From Novosphingobium cyanobacteriorum (GTDB lineage Bacteria > Pseudomonadota > Alphaproteobacteria > Sphingomonadales > Sphingomonadaceae), in the NCBI RefSeq assembly GCF_029436685.1, contig NZ_JAROCY010000006.1, positions 1-64,000 of the forward strand: 64,000 bases of DNA. The letters run 5' to 3'. Positions 6,958-13,542 of the stretch are shown here, in pieces. The notes below the pieces were generated by a model that had not been told where the DNA came from, did no database searches, and saw nothing but the letters and a program-made list of their open reading frames with translations. Made by a program: the position numbers and the translations under genes. Positions within the stretch are counted from its first letter, which is position 1, and every line of letters begins with the position of its first letter.

Positions 6958-8943
6958 ATGTCCGCGACCAAAATTCTCTGGGGCCAGATCCTGGCCGTCT
7001 TCGCCATCGTGCTCGTCTGCGTTTGGGGCGCGACCGAGTGGGTCGCCTGGCGTCTCGCCTTCCAGCCAGAACTCGGGACACCCTGGTTCAAGCTCCTCGG
7101 CTTCCCGGTCTATTACCCACCCGCCTTTTTCTGGTGGTGGTACGGCTATGACGCCTACGCGCCGTCGATCTTCGTCGAGGGCGCGTACATCGCGGCATCG
7201 GGCGGATTGATCGCCGCCGCCGTGGCGATCGGCATGTCGGTCTGGCGCGCACGCGAAGCCAAGAAAGTCGAGACCTACGGTTCCGCGCGCTGGGCCGACA
7301 AGGCCGAGGTGCAAGCCGCTGGCCTGCTTGGTCCCGATGGCGTTGTGCTTGGCCGCTATGCCCACGAATACCTTCGCCACGATGGGCCGGAGCATGTCCT
7401 GTGCTTCGCGCCGACCCGCTCGGGTAAGGGCGTAGGCCTCGTGATCCCCTCACTGTTGACCTGGCCGGGCTCCGCGATCGTTCACGACATCAAGGGCGAG
7501 AACTGGCAGCTCTCGGCTGGTTTCCGAGCGCGGCACGGCCGGGTGCTGTTGTTCGATCCGACCAACGCCAAATCGTCGGCCTACAATCCGCTGCTCGAAG
7601 TCCGCCGCGGCGAATGGGAGGTGCGCGACGTTCAGAACATCGCCGACATTCTGGTCGATCCCGAGGGCAGCCTCGAAAAGCGCAGCCATTGGGAAAAGAC
7701 CAGCCACGCGCTGTTGGTCGGTGCCATCCTTCACGTCCTCTATGCCGAGCAGGACAAGACCCTGGCCGGCGTCGCCGCCTTCCTCTCCGATCCCAAGCGC
7801 CCCATCGAGTCGACGCTTGCCGCCATGATGAAAACCGCGCACCTCGGTGACGCCGGGCCGCACCCCGTCATCGCGAGCGCCGCCCGCGAGCTGCTCAACA
7901 AGTCCGAGAACGAACGCTCGGGCGTGCTCTCCACCGCCATGTCGTTCCTCGGCCTCTACCGCGATCCCGTCGTCGCCGAGGTGACGCGCCGTTGCGACTG
8001 GCGCATCACCGACATGGTCGACGGAAAGCGGCCGACGACGCTCTACCTCGTCGTGCCGCCCTCCGACATCAACCGCACAAAGCCGCTTATCCGTCTGATC
8101 CTAAACCAGGTCGGCCGCCGCCTGACTGAGGATTTGCAGGCCAAGGCCGGGCGTCACCGTTTGCTCCTGATGCTGGACGAGTTCCCGGCGCTGGGGCGGC
8201 TCGACTTCTTCGAGTCGGCGCTCGCCTTCATGGCGGGCTACGGCCTGAAGTCCTTCCTGATCGCGCAGTCGCTGAACCAGATCGAGAAGGCCTATGGCGC
8301 GAACAACTCGATCCTCGACAACTGCCATGTCCGCGTCAGCTTCGCCACGAACGACGAGCGCACCGCCAAGCGCGTGTCGGACGCGCTCGGCACCGCCACA
8401 GAGATGAAGGCGATGAAGAACTACGCGGGCAGCCGCTTGTCGCCCTGGCTCGGACATCTGATGGTGTCGCGGTCGGAGACTGCACGGCCGCTGCTCACCC
8501 CTGGCGAGGTGATGCAGCTTCCCGCGACCGACGAGATCGTTATGATCGCCGGCACGCCGCCGATCCGCGCGAAAAAGGCGCGCTATTTTGAAGACCGCCG
8601 CCTCCAGGAACGGATCCTGCCGCCGCCCATGCTGTCGTCCTCGCAACATGGACGGCCCGACGACTGGACGGCATTGCCTGTACCGGACGGGCCGCAGATC
8701 GCGGAGGTGAAGTCTGCTTTGGCGGGAGTTGACGAAGATCCGACAGAATCCGAGCGTCGCCGTCAGCCCGAAATCAACCGCGTGCAGCCGGTCGAGAAAA
8801 AGGAGTCGATTGAGAACGAGTTCGAGATTGGCCTCGCCGATGACGACGAGGATGATGCTGGGCGCAACAGCCGAATGAACCGGCTCATGCAAGGCGTGGC
8901 GCGCCAGGTTTCGCTCGATCCCACCGACGGCATGGATCTGTGA
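6958..8943 (+). CDS. traG: Type IV coupling protein TraG (VirD4-like)
   Basis: A 661-residue membrane ATPase that links the relaxase-DNA complex to the secretion channel. Two or three N-terminal membrane segments (about residues 8-30, 40-60 and 78-98) are followed by Walker A 'APTRSGKGVGL' near residue 151 and Walker B 'LLMLDEFPALG' near 402. The C-terminal 80 residues are acidic. AAGGA at 6940-6944 serves as the ribosome-binding site. It lies 42 bases after the relaxase. Confidence 0.95.
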   Translation: MSATKILWGQILAVFAIVLVCVWGATEWVAWRLAFQPELGTPWFKLLGFPVYYPPAFFWWWYGYDAYAPSIFVEGAYIAASGGLIAAAVAIGMSVWRAREAKKVETYGSARWADKAEVQAAGLLGPDGVVLGRYAHEYLRHDGPEHVLCFAPTRSGKGVGLVIPSLLTWPGSAIVHDIKGENWQLSAGFRARHGRVLLFDPTNAKSSAYNPLLEVRRGEWEVRDVQNIADILVDPEGSLEKRSHWEKTSHALLVGAILHVLYAEQDKTLAGVAAFLSDPKRPIESTLAAMMKTAHLGDAGPHPVIASAARELLNKSENERSGVLSTAMSFLGLYRDPVVAEVTRRCDWRITDMVDGKRPTTLYLVVPPSDINRTKPLIRLILNQVGRRLTEDLQAKAGRHRLLLMLDEFPALGRLDFFESALAFMAGYGLKSFLIAQSLNQIEKAYGANNSILDNCHVRVSFATNDERTAKRVSDALGTATEMKAMKNYAGSRLSPWLGHLMVSRSETARPLLTPGEVMQLPATDEIVMIAGTPPIRAKKARYFEDRRLQERILPPPMLSSSQHGRPDDWTALPVPDGPQIAEVKSALAGVDEDPTESERRRQPEINRVQPVEKKESIENEFEIGLADDDEDDAGRNSRMNRLMQGVARQVSLDPTDGMDL

Positions 8944-8950
8944 GGCGAAG

Positions 8951-9394
8951 ATGAGCAAACCGGCCCGAAAACAGCGTTTATCCGTCTATGTCGATCCCGC
9001 GGTAATGAACCGCTTGGCCGATCATGCCGCGCGACGGGATCAATCCCGCTCGCTGATCGCGGAGGCCGCGATCGAGTCCTTCCTGTCGCCCGACGCCGCT
9101 GAGCGTCAGGAAGCCGCGATCACCAAGCGACTAGACCAGTTCGACCGCCGCATGGTCCGGCTCGAACGCGATGTGGGCATCTCCGTCGAGATGCTCGCCG
9201 TGTTCGTCCGCTTTTGGCTGGCCACCACGCCCACGCTGTCCGAACCCGTTGTCAAGGCTGCCCATGCCAAGGCTGCCGAACGCTACGCCGCGTTCCTCAC
9301 CGCGCTGGGGCGACGGCTCGCCAAGGGGCCGAAATTGCGCCATGAGATTAGCGAGGATCTCAAGGACATCGCGAATACTGAACATCTCGGATGA
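8951..9394 (+). CDS. CopG/RHH-type regulator downstream of traG
   Basis: A 147-residue protein. The N-terminal 'KQRLSVYVDPAVMNRLADHA' then 'SRSLIAEAAIESFL' is a ribbon-helix-helix domain. The rest is helical, with a hydrophobic segment around 'EMLAVFVRFWLATT'. A gene of this kind sits between traG and trbB in Tn4371-like elements and is thought to control the transfer genes. Here it is cut off from trbB by the inserted cargo module. It starts seven bases after traG. Confidence 0.82.
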   Translation: MSKPARKQRLSVYVDPAVMNRLADHAARRDQSRSLIAEAAIESFLSPDAAERQEAAITKRLDQFDRRMVRLERDVGISVEMLAVFVRFWLATTPTLSEPVVKAAHAKAAERYAAFLTALGRRLAKGPKLRHEISEDLKDIANTEHLG

Positions 9395-9421
9395 GGTTCT
9401 GACTGCCGCCAAGTGAACCGC

Positions 9422-9450
9422 TGGGCAAATGTGTATCCATCGGCTACACT
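9422..9450 (+). promoter_or_regulatory. Promoter with palindromic operator for the RHH-GHKL module
   Basis: TGGGCA (9422-9427) and TACACT (9445-9450) are 17 bases apart and each match four of six positions of the sigma-70 boxes. The 19-bp imperfect palindrome GTGTATCCATCGGCTACAC (9431-9449) fills the spacer and covers the -10 box, as in autoregulated RHH operons. The predicted transcription start falls at about 9456-9458, on or next to the ATG at 9458, so the message would be leaderless. Confidence 0.6.
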
Positions 9451-9457
9451 CCTGCCC

Positions 9458-9646
9458 ATGAGAAAAGACGTCGGCATGCGCATCAGACTGGATCGCGAAT
9501 TACGGGACCACTTCCTCGCAATTTGCCAGCGGCAGGACAGGCCTGCGGCACAGGTCATACGGGACTTTATGCGCGACCATGTCCGCAAAAACGCCAAGGC
9601 ATCTTCGGGAGAATCAAAATCACATAACGGAGGGGCTAGCAGATGA
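9458..9646 (+). CDS. Small RHH repressor-like protein of the cargo module
   Basis: A 62-residue basic protein. 'GMRIRLDRELRDHFLAICQ' then 'QDRPAAQVIRDFMRDHV' has the strand-helix-helix pattern of RHH antitoxins and repressors. The ATG at 9458 has no ribosome-binding site but sits where transcription should begin, which favours a leaderless message. A TTG/ATG further upstream (9413) would run through the promoter and is less likely. Its stop overlaps the start of a 23-codon ORF that leads into the GHKL gene. It probably represses the module through the palindrome at 9431. Confidence 0.6.
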   Translation: MRKDVGMRIRLDRELRDHFLAICQRQDRPAAQVIRDFMRDHVRKNAKASSGESKSHNGGASR

Positions 9647-9714
9647 AAGGGCTCGCCCGCGTAAAGTTTAAATGGTCCTCGGTAGCTCTGACGATGCTGG
9701 GGGGCCGCACATGA
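9643..9714 (+). CDS. 23-codon bridging ORF between RHH and GHKL genes
   Basis: ATG at 9643 overlaps the RHH stop (ATGA), and its TGA at 9712-9714 overlaps the ATG of the GHKL gene (ATGA again). A strong ribosome-binding site, GGAGGGG at 9629-9635, sits seven bases upstream. The peptide is basic with Trp and shows no known motif. It may serve as a coupling device that passes ribosomes to the GHKL gene, or encode a real micropeptide. Confidence 0.5.
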   Translation: MKGLARVKFKWSSVALTMLGGRT

Positions 9715-11717
9715 GTAATGTCAACGTCAAGCGGCTTATCGAGAACATTCGATCCGGGACCAATATCTACACGCCGCTGGTGGAACTTGTCGTGAACGCC
9801 ATTCAGGCCATCGATCAAAAGGGCATCAAGAATGGCCTGATCCAGATCGAAATCATTCGAAGCGGGCAAGAAGATCTCGTCGACCGCCTTGCAGATATCG
9901 ACGGGTTCATTGTCAAGGACAACGGGGTTGGGTTCACCAAAAGCAATCGCGATTCGTTCGACACCCTCTATACTGAGCAGAAAATCACCGATGGCGGCAA
10001 GGGGTTCGGCCGGTTCACCTGCCTCAAATATTTCAACCGTGTGCAGGTAGCGAGTACCTTCGCCGATGGCGATACCTTCCACGATCGGTCCTTCAGGATG
10101 GGCCTCGACAAGGACATCATCGTTGATGAAAAGACAACAGCTTCCGAGAAACGGGAGACGGGCACGGCCGTCGAGATTTCCGGAATCAAGTCAGTCAAAT
10201 TCCCGGATAAGCGCCTCGAAACCGTCAGCCGCGTCATCGTCGAACGACTGCTGCCGTATTTCGTGGACAAGGATCGGGACTGCCCTCACATCGTAATCCG
10301 GGAAGCGAAGGAGCCATCCAACGGCGTCTCCCTCAACGATTATCTGGGCAAGGAGAACAGCCAGATCGTCGAGATGCGGGTCGAGCAGGGTACATTCACG
10401 CTCACGGCCAACGAAGAGGCCAAGGACTTTCAGGTCCGCGTCTTCAAATTATATGCGCCGAGGTCGGCCAAGAGTAAGGTCAGTCTCGTCGCGCACCGGC
10501 GCGAAGTGACCGACAACCCACTTCAAGCCTATATCCCGGAATTCGCGGAGGAGTTCTATGAGGCTGGTCCCGATCAGGACCTGTCCAAAGGGCGCAATTT
10601 TGTCGTCAAATCCTATGTATTTGGCGACTACCTGAATGACAATGTGTCACTGGAACGGGGAGAATTCCGCTTCCAGACCGACAACGACCTGCTGAATGGC
10701 ATTTCCCAAAGCGAGATCGAGCAGAAGGCCGCCGAAATCGCGCAGTCGGCGATTGGCTCGGAGATCACCGAGAGGAAGAGGCGTAAGCAGGAGCGCATCG
10801 CCGACTATGTCTCAGCCGAAGCCCCATGGCACCGTACGCTCGCGAATGAGGTCGATTTTGACGTCTTGCCCATGCGCCCGTCGAACCAGGATATCGAGCT
10901 TCATCTCCAGAAGAAAAAATACGAAAAGGAGATACAAACCCGCTCACAGGTAGCCGCGCTACTGAAATCGGAAAATCCCGACGAGATGGGTGAGAAGATC
11001 ATTCAGCTCATGGACAGCATTTCGGAAACCAGCAAGAACGATTTGATTCATTACGTTTCTATGAGAAAATGCGTCCTAGACCTTTTTTCAAAGTCATTAG
11101 AAATAGGCGCGGACGGAAAACATAAATCAGAAGGTGATGTGCATGATATCATTATGCGGCGCAAGAAGGATTCTGAGGACCTCGACTACGAAGCGCACAA
11201 TCTCTGGATGTTGGATGAACGATTGAATTTTTCTTCGTACGTGTCGTCAGACAAGCCGCTAAACAAACCTAACGGTGACCGCACAGATATCACGATCTAC
11301 AATAGGCGTGTTGCGTTTCGCGGCGAAAACGAGGCGAGCAACCCTATCACGATCTTCGAATTCAAGAAGCCACAGCGAGACAATTTCGCCGATCCTTCGT
11401 CGAAGGAAGACCCCGTTCAGCAGATCGTTCGTTACGTCAACCAGATCAGAGAAGGGAAGTTCAAGACACCCACAGGTCGCGATATTATCGTCAATGGCAC
11501 GACGCCTTTTTACGGGTATGTGGTTTGCGACCTGACAGCCAAGGTCAAGAAATGGCTCGAATTCGAGAAGGAATTCACGCCCATGCCTGACGGCCTTGGT
11601 TGGTTCCGTTGGTTCGGCAACAACAGCCTCTACATGGAGGTTTTGAGCTGGACCAAACTGCTTCGCGACGCAGAAATGCGGAACAAGATATTTTTCAAGA
11701 AGCTCGGCATAGACTGA
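9711..11717 (+). CDS. GHKL ATPase fused to a PD-(D/E)XK-like nuclease
   Basis: A 668-residue protein. The N-terminal third is a GHKL (Hsp90/MutL/histidine-kinase-type) ATPase: N-box 'ELVVNAIQAID' (E25, N29), G1 box 'VKDNGVGF' (D70-G74), G2-type 'DGGKGFGRF' (94-102) and a G3-like 'GTAVEI' near 155. The C-terminus has 'DITIYNRR' (D about 526), 'IFEFKKPQ' (E-x-K near 549-551) and 'QIVRYVNQI' (about 575), the D...ExK...Q pattern of PD-(D/E)XK nucleases. GHKL ATPases joined to nucleases are known around restriction-modification and MORC-like systems. GC falls well below that of the flanking genes. The ATG at 9711 is chosen over 9672 for its overlap with the preceding ORF. Role as a defence effector is inferred. 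Confidence 0.75.
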   Translation: MSNVNVKRLIENIRSGTNIYTPLVELVVNAIQAIDQKGIKNGLIQIEIIRSGQEDLVDRLADIDGFIVKDNGVGFTKSNRDSFDTLYTEQKITDGGKGFGRFTCLKYFNRVQVASTFADGDTFHDRSFRMGLDKDIIVDEKTTASEKRETGTAVEISGIKSVKFPDKRLETVSRVIVERLLPYFVDKDRDCPHIVIREAKEPSNGVSLNDYLGKENSQIVEMRVEQGTFTLTANEEAKDFQVRVFKLYAPRSAKSKVSLVAHRREVTDNPLQAYIPEFAEEFYEAGPDQDLSKGRNFVVKSYVFGDYLNDNVSLERGEFRFQTDNDLLNGISQSEIEQKAAEIAQSAIGSEITERKRRKQERIADYVSAEAPWHRTLANEVDFDVLPMRPSNQDIELHLQKKKYEKEIQTRSQVAALLKSENPDEMGEKIIQLMDSISETSKNDLIHYVSMRKCVLDLFSKSLEIGADGKHKSEGDVHDIIMRRKKDSEDLDYEAHNLWMLDERLNFSSYVSSDKPLNKPNGDRTDITIYNRRVAFRGENEASNPITIFEFKKPQRDNFADPSSKEDPVQQIVRYVNQIREGKFKTPTGRDIIVNGTTPFYGYVVCDLTAKVKKWLEFEKEFTPMPDGLGWFRWFGNNSLYMEVLSWTKLLRDAEMRNKIFFKKLGID

Positions 11718-11737
11718 TTACTTTGGTAACGTCGCCA

Positions 11738-11781
11738 GATGAGGCAGTCAGAGAGTCGCTGCTGATATCCACTGCCTCATC
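11738..11781. repeat. 11-bp perfect inverted repeat after the GHKL gene
   Basis: GATGAGGCAGT (11738-11748) and ACTGCCTCATC (11771-11781) are exact reverse complements with a 22-base loop, 20 bases after the GHKL stop. There is no T-run. It may stabilise the mRNA 3' end or mark the edge of the inserted cargo. Confidence 0.55.
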
Positions 11782-11847
11782 GCGACCACCGCCGTTCTCC
11801 TGTATTTGCACGCCACGCTACTACGCCGCTAAATCCTTGTTGAATCT

Positions 11848-11867
11848 GCCCTAAATCGGGCTCTTTT
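11848..11867 (+). terminator. Weak terminator-like hairpin before trbB
   Basis: GCCC-TAAATC-GGGC (11848-11861) is followed by TCTTTT. The four-pair stem is short. It would end the cargo transcript ahead of trbB. Confidence 0.35.
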
Positions 11868-11921
11868 AATCGACCCCGCAAGGGGAAGGAATGTCGATCC
11901 CCGCTGAACTTGGGGCGCGAC

Positions 11922-12917
11922 ATGAAGGCTTCGCATCACAATTCTGAAGGCCTCGCGCGGGGCGCGCGGATGCTGCGCACCGCGCTCGGCTCGGCGATCG
12001 CGCGGTTCCTCGAAGACGCCGGCGTCGTCGAGGTGATGCTGAACCCCGACGGGCGCATCTGGATTGACCGGCTGTCCGAGGGATTGTCCGACACGGGTGA
12101 GCGGCTGTCGCCCGCCGATGGCGAGCGCATCGTTCGCCTGGTCGCCCACCATGTCGGCGCCGAGGTTCACGCTGGGGCGCCGCGCGTCTCGGCCGAGCTG
12201 CCCGAGACGGGGGAAAGGTTCGAGGGTTTGCTGCCGCCCGTCGTCACGGCGCCCGCCTTCGCTATTCGCAAGCCCGCCGTCGCCGTGTTCACGCTCGACG
12301 ATTATGTCGCAGCCGAGATCATGTCGGCGGCACAGGCCGAAGCGCTGCGCCGGGGTGTCGCCACCCGCGCCAACATCCTCGTCGCCGGCGGCACTTCGAC
12401 TGGCAAGACCACGCTCACCAATGCCCTGCTGGCGGAGGTCGCGAAGACCTCCGACCGCGTCGTCATCATCGAGGACACGCGCGAGCTGCAATGCGCCGCG
12501 CCCAACCTGGTCGCCATGCGCACCAAGGATGGCGTCGCCTCGCTGTCCGATCTCGTTCGCTCGTCGCTGCGCCTGCGCCCCGACCGCATTCCGGTTGGCG
12601 AGGTGCGCGGCAGCGAGGCGCTCGACCTCCTGAAGGCCTGGGGCACCGGCCATCCCGGCGGCGTCGGGACGATCCATGCCGGCAGCGCCATCGGCGCGCT
12701 GCGCCGGATGGAGCAGCTGATCCAGGAAGCCGTCGTCACCGTGCCGCGCGCGTTGATCGCCGAGACCATCGATCTCGTCGTCGTACTGGCCGGGCGAGGG
12801 TCCAAGCGCCGGCTTGCCGAACTCGCGCGCGTCGAGGGCCTCGGCCCCGACGGCGACTATCGCGTCACCCTGCTCGATTCCGAGTCTCCCCACCCCGAAG
12901 AAGGAAGCCCCTCATGA
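11922..12917 (+). CDS. trbB: TrbB, conjugal transfer ATPase (VirB11-like)
   Basis: A 331-residue hexameric traffic ATPase of the mating-pair apparatus. The N-terminal domain ('[20 protein letters not shown]') is followed by Walker A '[11 protein letters not shown]' near residue 156, the Asp box '[10 protein letters not shown]' and the His box '[10 protein letters not shown]'. ATG 11922 is preferred over the TTG at 11910. It starts the trb operon, and its stop overlaps trbC by ATGA. Confidence 0.95.
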   Translation: MKASHHNSEGLARGARMLRTALGSAIARFLEDAGVVEVMLNPDGRIWIDRLSEGLSDTGERLSPADGERIVRLVAHHVGAEVHAGAPRVSAELPETGERFEGLLPPVVTAPAFAIRKPAVAVFTLDDYVAAEIMSAAQAEALRRGVATRANILVAGGTSTGKTTLTNALLAEVAKTSDRVVIIEDTRELQCAAPNLVAMRTKDGVASLSDLVRSSLRLRPDRIPVGEVRGSEALDLLKAWGTGHPGGVGTIHAGSAIGALRRMEQLIQEAVVTVPRALIAETIDLVVVLAGRGSKRRLAELARVEGLGPDGDYRVTLLDSESPHPEEGSPS

Positions 12918-13246
12918 TGCCTGCCGTTTCCCGTATGCGCCGCCGCCTCGCCGCGTCGGTCTCCGTCGCCGTTCTCAGCGTCATGGCCGCCGCGCCGGCG
13001 CACGCCTCCGGCTCGTCGATGCCGTGGGAGCAGCCGCTGCAACAGATACTGCAATCGATCGAAGGCCCCGTCGCCAAGATCGTCGCGGTGATCATCATCA
13101 TCGCCACCGGCCTGGCGCTGGCGTTCGGAGATACCTCGGGCGGCTTCCGCCGCCTGATCCAGATCGTGTTCGGGCTCTCGATCGCGTTTGCGGCCAGCTC
13201 GTTCTTCCTTTCGTTCTTCTCGTTCAGCGGCGGGGCGCTCGTCTGA
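12914..13246 (+). CDS. trbC: TrbC, major conjugative pilin (VirB2-like)
   Basis: A 110-residue prepilin. The signal peptide ends around 'APAHASGSS'. Two membrane segments follow ('IVAVIIIIATGLALAFG' and 'IQIVFGLSIAFAASSFFL'). In RP4 the matching protein is cyclised by TraF, and a TraF homologue is encoded at 3249. ATG 12914 overlaps the trbB stop, and its own TGA overlaps the trbD ATG (TGATG). Confidence 0.93.
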   Translation: MMPAVSRMRRRLAASVSVAVLSVMAAAPAHASGSSMPWEQPLQQILQSIEGPVAKIVAVIIIIATGLALAFGDTSGGFRRLIQIVFGLSIAFAASSFFLSFFSFSGGALV

Positions 13247-13527
13247 TGACCGGCGTCGTCGATCAGGTCGCCGAGGTTCCCGGCTTCACGGTTCCGCTGC
13301 ATCGGGCGCTGTCCGAGCCGATCCTGCTCGGCGGCGCGCCGCGCGCTCTCGCGATCATGAACGGCACGCTGGCGGGCGCGATCGGCCTCGGGCTTCGGCT
13401 CTGGCTGGTCGGCCTCGGCATCTGGGCGGTCGGCCATGTCGCCGCCGTGTGGGCGGCCAAGCGCGATCCGCTGTTCGTCGAAGTGGTGCGCCGTCACCTG
13501 CGCATCCCCGCCCATCTCACGGTTTGA
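13246..13527 (+). CDS. trbD: TrbD, inner-membrane channel subunit (VirB3-like)
   Basis: A 93-residue membrane protein with the VirB3 signature 'GFTVPLHRALSEPILLGGAPR' split by short turns, two membrane segments (about residues 35-68) and a basic tail. It works with TrbE at the base of the secretion channel. It overlaps trbC by one base and precedes trbE by 15 bases. Confidence 0.92.
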   Translation: MTGVVDQVAEVPGFTVPLHRALSEPILLGGAPRALAIMNGTLAGAIGLGLRLWLVGLGIWAVGHVAAVWAAKRDPLFVEVVRRHLRIPAHLTV

Positions 13528-13542
13528 GCGAGGACCTCGCCG

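Noticed and set aside
9458..11717. Reading the RHH-GHKL pair as a classic type II toxin-antitoxin system
   Set aside because: The second protein is 668 residues with an ATPase and a nuclease-like domain, far from any small toxin; a controller-effector pair fits better.
11891..11947. 18-codon ORF just before trbB
   Set aside because: It runs out of frame across the trbB start and has no supporting signal beyond an upstream GGAAGGA.
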